A stretch of 13,451 bases of DNA from Croceibacterium_A sp044506565. Lineage in GTDB: Bacteria > Pseudomonadota > Alphaproteobacteria > Sphingomonadales > Sphingomonadaceae. Made by a program: the position numbers and the translations under genes. Positions 7,143 through 13,451 of this stretch are shown here, one piece after another (position 1 is the stretch's first letter; each line of letters begins with the position of its first letter). The stretch covers positions 1 through 13,451 of the forward strand of contig JBIQKN010000073.1 of assembly GCA_044506565.1 (NCBI GenBank). Direction: 5' to 3'. The notes below the pieces were generated by a model. The model searched no databases and was not told the DNA's origin. It saw only the letters and a list, made by a program, of their open reading frames with translations.

Positions 7143-7906
7143 GCCGGAGCGCGGCCCGGGCCCTGCTGGCGCTCATCGCGCTGTTCGCGCTGTCGGGCCA
7201 GCGTGACCCGATCCTCGTGCCGGAAGTTTCGCAGCACGAGATCCAGGTGCGCCAGGGTTTCACCGGCACCGAGTTGCTGCTGTTCGGTGCGATCCTCGAC
7301 CCGGACGGGCGGCGTGCACGAAGACCTTACGACGTCGTGGTCGTGCTCAAGGGACCGACCGAGCCGATCCTGCTGCGCGAAAAGGAGAAGCGGCTCGGCG
7401 TCTGGCTCAATGCCCACAGCACGGCGTTCCGTTCGGCTCCGGCGTTCTTCTCGGTCGCCAGCTCGCGCCCGATCGAGGAGATCGTCGACGAGCGTACCGC
7501 GGCGATCTACGAGCTCGGGCTCGACTACCTGCAGCTTTCGCCGGCCGGCTCGATCGATCCGGTCGAGCAGGCGCGGTTCACCGCCGGCCTGGTCGACCTG
7601 CGGCGGCGGCAGGGTCTGTACCGGGAAAGTCCGAACGGCGTGACGATCAACGACGGCGTGCTCTACCAGGCGCGCATGGCGGTGCCGTCCAACGTCGTCA
7701 CCGGGCGCTACACGGCGGAGACCTTCGCCATCGTCGAGGGCCGGGTGGTCGCCTCGGCGGTGGCCGAAGTCGAGGTGCGCAAGCTCGGGTTCGAGCGCTT
7801 CGTCGCCGAGCACGCCGAGCGGTCGTCGCTGATCTACGGGCTGTTCGCGGTCGGTCTTTCGGTCCTGATGGGCTGGCTGGCGGGTCGCGTCTTTGCGTTG
7901 GCGTAA
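7139..7906 (+). CDS. TIGR02186 / Alph_Pro_TM family membrane-anchored periplasmic protein
   Basis: This is a 255-residue protein. An N-terminal signal-like segment (residues 7-19, ARALLALIALFAL) is followed by IQVRQGFTGTELLLFGAILD (35-54), the recognisable start of the Alph_Pro_TM domain, and VVVVLKGP (66-73). A large hydrophilic domain follows, then one C-terminal membrane helix (about 231-254). The predicted layout is a periplasmic domain held by the C-terminal helix. The function is unknown. The start overlaps the permease stop by 4 nt (ATGA), so the two are translated together, and I recall the same pairing in other alphaproteobacteria. An accessory or substrate-presenting role for the permease is inference. 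The longer open frame that reaches back to 5099 is spurious, because it runs across two other genes. Confidence 0.88.
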   Translation: MSRSAARALLALIALFALSGQRDPILVPEVSQHEIQVRQGFTGTELLLFGAILDPDGRRARRPYDVVVVLKGPTEPILLREKEKRLGVWLNAHSTAFRSAPAFFSVASSRPIEEIVDERTAAIYELGLDYLQLSPAGSIDPVEQARFTAGLVDLRRRQGLYRESPNGVTINDGVLYQARMAVPSNVVTGRYTAETFAIVEGRVVASAVAEVEVRKLGFERFVAEHAERSSLIYGLFAVGLSVLMGWLAGRVFALA

Positions 7907-7923
7907 ACGGGCGAACGGCGATT

Positions 7924-7954
7924 TTGACGCGATATTAACCCCGTTCCCGATAGT
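7924..7954 (+). promoter_or_regulatory. Possible promoter of the HerA-like gene
   Basis: In the 80-bp gap before the ATPase gene, TTGACG (7924-7929) matches five of six bases of a -35 box. A weak GATAGT (7949-7954) follows at a longer than ideal 19-bp spacing. The stretch is also more A/T-rich than its surroundings (TTTTGACGCGATATTAA). A separate promoter here would unlink the ATPase from the upstream cluster. The call is tentative. Confidence 0.3.
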
Positions 7955-7986
7955 CCCGGCCCGTACTCCAAAGCGGACGGTGCTGC

Positions 7987-9690
7987 ATGACCGAGATGGC
8001 GAGGGACCAGTTCCAGACGTTCAACCCGGCCGAGGAGCCAGGAGCGGTTGCTGTCAGCCGTCCGGCGCCGAAGGCCCCGCGGGCCGACAACGCCCTCGAG
8101 CCGATCGGCATCGTGCTCGAGATCGCCGGCTCCGGCTCGCAGATCGCGCTCGACCTGCAGCGGCTCAACGAGTGCATGGACGACGACGATCCGTCGATTG
8201 CGCTCGCCGGCCAGGTCGGCAGTCAGGTCAAGATCAAGACGACCGACGGCTGGCTGCTCGCCAGCGTGCGCAACCAGCGACAGGATCGCCGTTCCGACGG
8301 CGGCATCCTCGCCAACATCGACTTCATGGGCGAGGGCAAGGAAGAGAAGCTGACCGGCAAGATCCACGGCTTCCGCCGCGGCGTCACCCGCTACCCGATC
8401 CCGGGCGCACTGGTCTTTCCGGCGACGACCGAGGACCTCAGGCAGATCTACGCCTCCGACGGACGCAGCGCGATCCAGATCGGCACCGTCTATCCGACCA
8501 GCGACATCCGCGCCGGTCTCTACGTCGACGCGATGCTCGGCAAGCACTTCGCGCTGCTCGGCTCGACCGGCACCGGCAAGTCGACCAGCGCCGCGCTGAT
8601 CCTGCACCGGATCTGCGAGGCGGCGCCGAACGGGCACATCGTGATGATCGACCCGCACGGCGAGTACTCGGCCGCGTTCAAGAATACCGGCACGATCTTC
8701 GACGTCGGCAACCTGCAGATGCCGTACTGGCTGATGAACTTCGAGGAGCACTGCGAGGTGTTCCTCACCACCACCGGCAACGATGCGCAGGAGGATGCCG
8801 ACATCCTCGCCAAGTGCCTGCTCAAGGCGCGCAGCAAGAGCCGGCTGGCCGAAACGCTCGGCAAGATCACCGTCGATTCGCCGATTCCGTACCTGCTGAG
8901 CGACCTGACCAACCTGATCCAGGACGAAGCGGGCAAGCTCGACAAGGCGACCTCGAGCGCGCCGTACATGCGGCTCAAGACCAAGATCGACGAGATCAAG
9001 AACGATCCGCGCTACCAGTTCATGTTCTCGGGCATGCTGGTGGGCGACACGATGGCCGACTTCATCGGCCGCATCTTCCGCATGCCGAGCGCCGGCAAGC
9101 CGATCTCGATCATCGACGTCTCGGGCGTGCCGTCGGACATCACCTCGACGGTGGTAGCGGTGCTCAGCCGGATGGTGTTCGACTTTGCCATCTGGGCGCG
9201 CGAGGAGGTCACGAGGCCGGTGCTGCTGGTGTGCGAAGAGGCGCACCGCTACGTGCCCAACGAGAAGAACGCCGACGGATCGTCGGTCGGCCGCATCCTC
9301 AGCCGCATCGCCAAGGAAGGCCGCAAGTACGGCATCAGCCTCGGCCTGATCACCCAGCGCCCGTCGGACCTCGCCGAAGGCGTGCTGTCGCAGTGCGGCA
9401 CGATCATCTCGATGCGTCTCAACAACGACCGCGACCAGGCGTTCGTGAAGGCCGCGATGCCCGAAGGCGCGCGCGGGTTCCTCGACTCGATCCCGGCGCT
9501 GCGCAACCGCGAGTGCATCATCTGCGGCGAAGGCGTGGCGATCCCGATCCGCGTCTCGTTCGACAACCTCGAGGAGGCCAAGCGGCCGGCCTCGGAGGAC
9601 CCGAGCTTCGTCGAGCTGTGGAACGCCTCCGGCGGCGAGGAAGAGCGGGTCGTGCGCACCGTCCAGCGGTGGCGGGCTCAGGGCAAGTAG
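7987..9690 (+). CDS. HerA-like hexameric ATPase (DUF87, FtsK/HerA superfamily)
   Basis: This 567-residue cytoplasmic DNA-translocase-type ATPase has an N-terminal beta-rich HAS-barrel-like region at about residues 38-175 (IGIVLEIAGSGSQIALD at 40-56). The RecA-like core follows, with Walker A GSTGTGKST (192-200), the HerA hallmark MIDPHGEYS (220-228), Walker B VLLVCEEAHRY (412-422, catalytic E417/E418) and sensor LITQRPSDLAEG (454-465). R441-R446 in RIAKEGRKYGIS is the likely arginine-finger region. A helical insert lies at about 255-345. HerA works with the nuclease NurA in archaeal end resection, and bacterial HerA-like proteins also occur in defence systems with SIR2 or nuclease partners. 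No NurA, SIR2 or nuclease gene is adjacent, so it is probably the stand-alone version common in alphaproteobacteria. Start M1 has a weak ribosome binding site and M4 is an alternative. Confidence 0.9.
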   Translation: MTEMARDQFQTFNPAEEPGAVAVSRPAPKAPRADNALEPIGIVLEIAGSGSQIALDLQRLNECMDDDDPSIALAGQVGSQVKIKTTDGWLLASVRNQRQDRRSDGGILANIDFMGEGKEEKLTGKIHGFRRGVTRYPIPGALVFPATTEDLRQIYASDGRSAIQIGTVYPTSDIRAGLYVDAMLGKHFALLGSTGTGKSTSAALILHRICEAAPNGHIVMIDPHGEYSAAFKNTGTIFDVGNLQMPYWLMNFEEHCEVFLTTTGNDAQEDADILAKCLLKARSKSRLAETLGKITVDSPIPYLLSDLTNLIQDEAGKLDKATSSAPYMRLKTKIDEIKNDPRYQFMFSGMLVGDTMADFIGRIFRMPSAGKPISIIDVSGVPSDITSTVVAVLSRMVFDFAIWAREEVTRPVLLVCEEAHRYVPNEKNADGSSVGRILSRIAKEGRKYGISLGLITQRPSDLAEGVLSQCGTIISMRLNNDRDQAFVKAAMPEGARGFLDSIPALRNRECIICGEGVAIPIRVSFDNLEEAKRPASEDPSFVELWNASGGEEERVVRTVQRWRAQGK

Positions 9691-9738
9691 GTCTTTGGCA
9701 AAATCCGCCCTGTGACCGCGCAACGTCATGGGGATGAT

Positions 9739-11187
9739 TTATACGTCCGGCACCATCCGTCCCGCCGGCTCTCCGTCGGCCTGGACCTGCTCCTGCGCTT
9801 CCTCGGGGGTTTCGGGCAGCGCGCCCGTGCGCCAGCGGGTGTAGTGGTAGATCCACCAGCCGAGCACGAGGCCGGCGACCGCGCCGACGGTGAAGGAAAT
9901 CCAGATCGCGTCGGCGCCGAGCCAGTCGTAGGTCAGGTAGTAGAACCCGAGGCGTACCGGATAGAGCGCGATGACCATGATCACCAGCGGCGCCCACACC
10001 GCTCCGCCGGCACGCATCGTCGACGAGTAGACCATCGCCACGCCGAACAGGATGAAGCTCCAGACCGCGAGCCACTGGATATGGCGGGCGAGCGGGACAG
10101 CCGCGCTGTCGGGACCGAGGAACAGCACCAGCAGCGGTCGGTCGAAGGCGATCAGCAGTACGGTGAGCAGGCCGGTCATGGCGAAGTTGATCAGCACCCC
10201 GGCACGGGTGATGTGGTCGAGCCGGTCCCACTTCTTCGCGCCGATGAACTGCGCGGCCATCGCGCTGACCGCGCCGCCGATCGCCATCGCCGGCATCTGC
10301 AGGTAGGTGAACAGCTGCATCGCCGCGGCGTAGGCGGCGGTCATCAGCAGCCCCTCGCGATTGACGAGGCCGACCATGATGATCCCCGCGGCGCTCATCA
10401 CCAGCATCTGCGCGCCCATCGGAATGCCCTTGGTGACGATGAAGCCCAGTTCCTCGCCACGCGGCCGCAGGTAACGGAGCTCCGGCCCGCGCAGGCGCAG
10501 CGGCAGGTCCTTGGCGTAGACGTAGACCAACATCGCGACGAACGAGACGAGGCTGGCGATGATCGTCGAGATTGCCGAGCCGGCGATGCCGAGCTCGGGA
10601 AACGGGCCGAACCCGGTGATCAGGATCGGGTTGAGCACGATGTCGATCACGACCGTGACGAGCATGAAGATCAGCGGAGTGCGCGCGTCGCCGGTACCGC
10701 GCAGCCCCATCGTCAGGATCACCGAGACCATCATGAACGGCATCGAGACGAACATCAGCCGGATGTAGGTCAGCGCGAGCCCGTAGGCGTTGCCCGGGGT
10801 CTCAAGCAGGGTCAGCAGCGCCGGGGCGCCGATCCAGCCGAGCGCGGCGATCGCCACCATCAGCGCCGAGGAAAAACCGGCCGCGGTGCCGAGCGTCCGC
10901 CGCGCGCCGGCGATGTCGCGTGCGCCGAAGCGCTGGCCGACCTGCACGGTCGCCGCCATGCCGAAACCGAACGCGGCGCCGGCGACGAGGAACATGATGA
11001 TGTTGGCGTTGGCCGTCGCCGCCAGCGCGTCCTCGCCGATCAGCCGGCCGACCCAGATCGAGTTGATCGTGCCCGACAGCGACTGGAGGATGTTGCTGAG
11101 CAGCATCGGGACGCTGAACAGCATCAGCGTGCGGAACACGGGCCCCTCGGTGAGATCGCCGCGCATCACAGGTGGCTTCGAGCTCAT
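9739..11187 (-). CDS. MATE family efflux transporter
   Basis: This is a 482-residue inner-membrane multidrug/toxin exporter of the MatE/NorM-DinF superfamily, driven by Na+ or H+. There are about 12 hydrophobic segments in two homologous halves. Family blocks are visible: P-M-L-L-S-N-I-L-Q-S-L near the N terminus, then VGRLIGEDALAATANANII, TMGLRGTGDARTPL and MRAGGAVWAPL. The tail after TRWRTGALPE is hydrophilic. The start at 11187 (MSSKPPVMRGDL) overlaps the queE stop as TGATG, indicating coupled translation. An upstream in-frame ATG at 11259 lies within queE and would add 24 non-membrane residues, so it was not chosen. The drug or metabolite carried cannot be inferred. It converges on the HerA-like gene with a 48-bp gap. 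Confidence 0.93.
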   Translation of the reverse strand: MSSKPPVMRGDLTEGPVFRTLMLFSVPMLLSNILQSLSGTINSIWVGRLIGEDALAATANANIIMFLVAGAAFGFGMAATVQVGQRFGARDIAGARRTLGTAAGFSSALMVAIAALGWIGAPALLTLLETPGNAYGLALTYIRLMFVSMPFMMVSVILTMGLRGTGDARTPLIFMLVTVVIDIVLNPILITGFGPFPELGIAGSAISTIIASLVSFVAMLVYVYAKDLPLRLRGPELRYLRPRGEELGFIVTKGIPMGAQMLVMSAAGIIMVGLVNREGLLMTAAYAAAMQLFTYLQMPAMAIGGAVSAMAAQFIGAKKWDRLDHITRAGVLINFAMTGLLTVLLIAFDRPLLVLFLGPDSAAVPLARHIQWLAVWSFILFGVAMVYSSTMRAGGAVWAPLVIMVIALYPVRLGFYYLTYDWLGADAIWISFTVGAVAGLVLGWWIYHYTRWRTGALPETPEEAQEQVQADGEPAGRMVPDV

Positions 11188-11921
11188 CAGGTCCCCCGCG
11201 TGTCCCCGTAGAGCTCGATGTGCAACCGTTTGGACAAAGTCAAATTGCTGGAAAGGCAAAGCTGTGCAAGCCAGCGTTCGCGCGCGGCGAGAGTCGCCGT
11301 GTCGGTGCCTTCGGCCATCAGCCAGATGCGCTCGCGCGGGATCGCGTATCGCGCGGCCAGGGCGAGGACTTCCTCAACGTCGGCGGGCTCGGCGACAACG
11401 AACTTGAGAAACGCCCGCGGCTCCTGCGCCCAATGCGCGAGGCGTTCGGCGACCAGCGCAAGTTCGGCCGGGTTGCCCGAATGGGCGAGCTTGGGGCTGA
11501 CGTTGTACTGCTGGACGAGTGCGTCGAGCGCGGGTGGCGGCGCGACGGTGCCGTTGGTTTCGATCTCGACCGCGATGCCGGGAAGCAGCGCCAGCATCCG
11601 CGCCAGCGCCGGTGCCTGCAGCAGCGGCTCGCCGCCGGTCACGACGAGCCGCGGCTTGCCGAGCGCGGCGATCCGCCGGGCAACCTCTTCCTCCGCAAGC
11701 TTGACCTGGTTGGCGGCGCGCTCCCAGGCGATGCCGGAACGGTGCGGGCGGTTGTCGCCCTCGAAACGCCAGGTGTAGGCCGTGTCGCACCACACGCAGG
11801 CGAGATTGCAGCGCGACAGCCGCACGAACGCGCACGGCTTGCCTGCCGAGGGACCTTCGCCCTGCAACGAGGCGAAGATTTCCGGCTCGCCCGGCGTGGT
11901 CGTGGCGAGGACCAAGGTCAC
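11187..11921 (-). CDS. queE: 7-carboxy-7-deazaguanine synthase QueE (radical SAM)
   Basis: QueE converts 6-carboxytetrahydropterin to 7-carboxy-7-deazaguanine using SAM and a 4Fe-4S cluster, in the preQ0/queuosine pathway for tRNA modification. It has 244 residues. The N-terminal signature EIFASLQGEGPSAGKP lies at about residues 14-29. The cluster motif CNLACVWC has Cys38, Cys42 and Cys45 (CX3CX2C). GGEP is at 96-99 (VVTGGEPLLQ), and VEIETNGT and NVSPKLAHSG follow as in the family. The start is GTG at 11921, chosen because AAAGGA lies 6 nt upstream; the ATG 60 nt further upstream lacks such a site and would add residues unlike the family. The stop overlaps the MATE start (TGATG). queC, queD and queF are not in the window. 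Confidence 0.93.
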   Translation of the reverse strand: MTLVLATTTPGEPEIFASLQGEGPSAGKPCAFVRLSRCNLACVWCDTAYTWRFEGDNRPHRSGIAWERAANQVKLAEEEVARRIAALGKPRLVVTGGEPLLQAPALARMLALLPGIAVEIETNGTVAPPPALDALVQQYNVSPKLAHSGNPAELALVAERLAHWAQEPRAFLKFVVAEPADVEEVLALAARYAIPRERIWLMAEGTDTATLAARERWLAQLCLSSNLTLSKRLHIELYGDTRGT

Positions 11922-11927
11922 CCCGCG

Positions 11928-11934
11928 TCCTTTC
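11928..11934 (-). promoter_or_regulatory. Ribosome binding site deciding the queE GTG start
   Basis: On the minus strand GAAAGGA ends 6 nt before GTG at 11921. This is the only good Shine-Dalgarno match in the region, and it places the start just before the conserved QueE N terminus. Confidence 0.7.
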
Positions 11935-11947
11935 GATGGGCCCACAA

Positions 11948-12023
11948 GGCACACCCTGTGCCCTGCGGGAATCCACTGCAAGTCACGGAATCAATAGAGA
12001 TACTACGCGAAAGGGGCACAGGG
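11948..12023 (-). promoter_or_regulatory. Nested inverted repeats in the queE leader, possible alternative hairpins
   Basis: Three related segments lie upstream of queE: CCCTGTGCCC at 11954-11963 on the plus strand, its exact reverse complement GGGCACAGGG at 12014-12023, and GGCACA at 11948-11953, which pairs with TGTGCC at 11957-11962. In queE mRNA the middle segment can pair with the upstream copy (10 bp, 50-nt loop) or with the downstream one (6 bp, 3-nt loop), but not both. The nearer hairpin ends 26 nt before the GTG. This could be an attenuator, a protein site or chance. It does not match the preQ1 riboswitch motifs I know. Confidence 0.3.
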
Positions 12024-12164
12024 CGCGCATGTGGCGCAACAGGGGCATTCGAGCCCTCAAGCGGCGCAGTCGAACGACTCGGGATCGGCGGCAGGACAGG
12101 CGTCATCCTGCAGTCTAAGCCACAAACCAGGGCCTGTAGGAAAGGCGTTTTTGCGTGCCGCGGG

Positions 12165-12350
12165 GTGTTGTCCGTCACCCCCATCCAACTCCGACTAAGC
12201 CCCTTCGGGGCCAAGTCTCCGTATCCTTCCCCCATCGAGGGGGAAGGGCCAGGAGGCAACGACGCTCCAAGGACAGCGGAGCTTACTCGCGAAGCGAGTT
12301 AGCGAAGCTTGGTTGGAGGTGACAGCGCGGCGCCTCCGCTGTCGCCCGGC
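12165..12350. repeat. Composite block of extragenic palindromic repeats downstream of valS
   Basis: Several perfect stems sit together: GCCCC-TTC-GGGGC (12199-12211); CCTTCCCCC-ATCGA-GGGGGAAGG (12225-12247); ACTCGC-GAA-GCGAGT (12285-12299), nested in CTCCAA (12265-12270) with TTGGAG (12313-12318); and GACAGCGGAG (12272-12281) with CTCCGCTGTC (12334-12343). GACAGCG (12321-12327) offers a competing partner for CGCTGTC. The block ends at the valS stop. I recall very similar strings scattered in sphingomonad genomes, so this is probably two repeat families side by side. It may also serve as the transcription end of valS, although no T-run follows any stem. Confidence 0.65.
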
Positions 12351-13451
12351 TCAGCCTAGCCGCGCCAGTGCCGCTTCGAGCCGCTCGGCCTCCGCGGCAT
12401 GGTGGGCGTGGTCGGCGCGAGCCTTTTCGACGGCCTCGGGCTTCGCACGCTCGACGAAATTCGGATTGGCGAGGCGCCCTTCGAGAGCTTTCGCTTCCTT
12501 GCGTGCGGATTCGAGAGCCTTCGAGAGCCGGGCCTTTTCGGCGGCGATGTCGATCACGCCTTCGAGGGGGACGACGATCAGGTCGCCGCCGGCCGTGACC
12601 TGCATCGCCGCGCCGGCGGGGGCCGGCTCGAAGCGGATCGAGGGCAGGCGGGCGAGGCGCTCGATCGCCGCGGCGTTGCGCCCGATCGCGGTGCGCGCGG
12701 TCGGCGACGGCTCGGCGAGGAACGCGTCGAGCTTTGCTCCCGGAGGGATGCCGAGTTCGTTCTTGGCGCCGCGGATCGCGCTGGTCAGCGCCACCAGCCA
12801 GTCGACCTCGGCCTTGGCGGCAGGATCGACCGCGGCCTGCGGCTCGGGCCACTTCGCGAGGATCAGCTCGTAGGGCCGCTCGCCCTGCGCGTGCCACAGC
12901 TCCTCGGTGACGAATGGCATGAACGGGTGCAGCATGACGAGGATCTGGTCGAGCACCCAGCCGGCGACGGCGCGGGTTTCGGCTGCTTCGTCCCCCTCCC
13001 GCTTGCGGGAGGGGTCAGGGGGGGGCGTGTCGGATGTTGCGCTTGCCTCGACGGGCCCACCCCCGGCCTCTCCCGCAAGCGGGAGGGGAGACGAGAGCAT
13101 CGGCTTGATCAGCTCGAGGTACCAGTCGCAGAAGGTGCCCCAGGTGAACTGGTAGATCGCGTTGGCGGCGGCGTCGAAGCGCAAGTCGGCCATAGCCCTG
13201 TCGAGCTCGGCGAGGGTCTCGACCAGTTCGCCAACGATCCACTTGTTGACCGCGTGGGTGGCCGTGGGCGCGGCGACCGACTGCGACGCACCGATGCCGT
13301 TGGCCTGGCAGAAACGCGTGGCATTCCAGAGCTTAGTCGCGAAGTTTCGGTATCCCTCGACGCGGCTCTCGTCCATCTTCACGTCGCGGCCCTGGCTTTC
13401 CATCGCCGCCATGAAGAAGCGCAGCGCGTCGGCGCCGTACTTGTCGATCAG
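12351..13451 (-). CDS. valS: Valine-tRNA ligase, C-terminal part (5' end outside window)
   Basis: The window holds the last 366 residues of ValRS, which charges tRNA-Val. The fragment opens LIDKYGADALRFFMAAMESQ and continues RVEGYRNFATKLWNATRF, the conserved stretch after the catalytic domain. Next come the anticodon-binding helical domain (to HPFMPFVTEELWHAQGE) and the C-terminal tRNA-binding coiled coil (about the last 66 residues, AAEKARLSKALESARKEAKA, ending LARLG). The HIGH and KMSKS motifs lie outside. Oddity: window residues 120-153, starting SSPLPLAGEAGGG and ending PSRKREG, do not look like ValRS. They are encoded by a palindromic repeat inserted in frame between the family segments ELIKPML and DEAAETRAVAGW. 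The frame is intact, so the enzyme is presumably functional. queE follows after 429 bp on the same strand. Confidence 0.95.
   Translation of the reverse strand: MIDKYGADALRFFMAAMESQGRDVKMDESRVEGYRNFATKLWNATRFCQANGIGASQSVAAPTATHAVNKWIVGELVETLAELDRAMADLRFDAAANAIYQFTWGTFCDWYLELIKPMLSSPLPLAGEAGGGPVEASATSDTPPPDPSRKREGDEAAETRAVAGWVLDQILVMLHPFMPFVTEELWHAQGERPYELILAKWPEPQAAVDPAAKAEVDWLVALTSAIRGAKNELGIPPGAKLDAFLAEPSPTARTAIGRNAAAIERLARLPSIRFEPAPAGAAMQVTAGGDLIVVPLEGVIDIAAEKARLSKALESARKEAKALEGRLANPNFVERAKPEAVEKARADHAHHAAEAERLEAALARLG
12993..13094. repeat. Inverted pair of palindromes inserted in frame within valS (REPIN-like, 102 bp)
   Basis: The 19-nt unit CCCCTCCCGCTTGCGGGAG at 12993-13011 recurs as its exact reverse complement at 13070-13088. 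Each unit is itself a hairpin with a 2-nt centre (12993-13014, perfect 10-bp stem; 13067-13088, one T-G pair). G-rich flanks (GGGGTCAGGGGGGG on the left, its C-rich counterpart on the right) extend the similarity toward the middle. The whole forms one long cruciform or RNA hairpin with the two units as arms. The length estimated from the protein break is 102 bp, or 34 codons, with no stop in the valS frame. The arrangement matches paired REP sequences (REPINs), which are moved by RAYT transposases. No transposase is in the window. Confidence 0.8.

Larger units (their letters stand above)
11922..12350. other. 429-bp intergenic stretch between valS and queE
   Basis: There is no convincing gene here. 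The open frames across it are compositionally odd, and one (11918-12259, minus) merely reads through the leader of queE. From the queE side it holds the queE ribosome binding site, the nested inverted repeats (11948-12023), a 6-bp hairpin GCAGGA/TCCTGC (12091-12096 with 12106-12111), then the palindromic block 12165-12350. Any queE promoter must lie in it, but no sequence stands out. Confidence 0.7.

Noticed and set aside
7834..9729. 631-codon minus-strand open frame opposite the HerA-like gene
   Set aside because: Its composition (runs of A, D, R, H, V) mirrors the HerA gene. No recognisable domain, while the plus strand has full ATPase motifs.
9691..9738. Possible bidirectional terminator between the HerA-like and MATE genes
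   Set aside because: Only a weak stem (TGAC/GTCA with short C/G flanks) and no T-run on either strand.
9712..11211. 499-codon plus-strand open frame opposite the MATE gene
   Set aside because: His/Arg/Asp/Gln-rich shadow of a membrane protein gene, with no family features.
11188..11259. Upstream ATG (11259) for the MATE transporter
   Set aside because: It lies wholly inside queE and adds a non-conserved leader. The TGATG overlap start gives the normal MATE N terminus.
11922..11981. Upstream ATG (11981) for queE
   Set aside because: It lies in the inverted-repeat leader, has no good ribosome binding site, and adds 20 residues before the conserved start. The GTG at 11921 has AAAGGA at correct spacing.
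11172..12302. 376-codon plus-strand open frame opposite queE and across the intergenic repeats
   Set aside because: It opposes the radical SAM motifs of queE and ends in the palindromic block.
1..13451. CRISPR array, prophage, transposase or attachment site
   Set aside because: No regularly spaced repeats, no phage or transposase protein, and no tRNA-end duplication within the window.

Overview
The window reads as chromosomal DNA from a high-GC alphaproteobacterium. The best fit is the Sphingomonadales (Sphingomonas/Erythrobacter type). Pointers are the strongly G/C-ending codons, a DUF3297 protein, an Alph_Pro_TM (TIGR02186) protein beside a TauE/SafE permease, an alphaproteobacterial-type stand-alone HerA-like ATPase, and palindromic repeats of a kind I associate with sphingomonad genomes. 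The assignment rests on recognition, not on a search. No phage, plasmid, CRISPR array, rRNA or transposase gene is visible.

Layout. Positions 1-1430 (minus) hold trigger factor (tig), cut by the left edge. It is preceded by tRNA-Leu(UAG) on the same strand, with only 48 nt between them. On the plus strand follow a 91-residue repeat-bearing disordered protein (1719-1994) and a DUF3297 protein (2039-2332). The DUF3297 stop codon overlaps the stop codon of the convergent sodium/proton antiporter gene nhaA (2329-3519, minus). From 3643 to 7906 runs a plus-strand four-gene cluster: an NfrB-like membrane glycosyltransferase, a protein ending like an outer-membrane strand domain (NfrA C-terminal type), a TauE/SafE permease and an Alph_Pro_TM protein. 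Genes 1-2 and 3-4 overlap by ATGA. A HerA-like hexameric ATPase follows (7987-9690). On the minus strand come a MATE exporter (9739-11187), queE (11187-11921), a 429-bp repeat-rich intergenic stretch, and the C-terminal part of valS (12351 to the right edge).

How the genes work together. Tig, tRNA-Leu and ValRS serve translation, and QueE makes the 7-deazaguanine precursor of queuosine. NhaA handles sodium and pH homeostasis. The two Nfr-like genes look like a reduced version of the inner-membrane synthase plus outer-membrane partner that makes and exports a surface glycan in E. coli (the phage N4 receptor system). The glycosyltransferase here lacks the C-terminal domain that senses c-di-GMP, and the partner lacks TPR repeats. 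The permease/Alph_Pro_TM pair looks like a transporter with an envelope accessory protein of unknown substrate.

Most unusual items: (1) a 102-bp inverted pair of palindromes inserted in frame inside valS, adding about 34 residues to the synthetase; (2) the minimal Nfr-like locus; (3) a composite palindromic repeat block after valS, followed by possible alternative hairpins in the queE leader.
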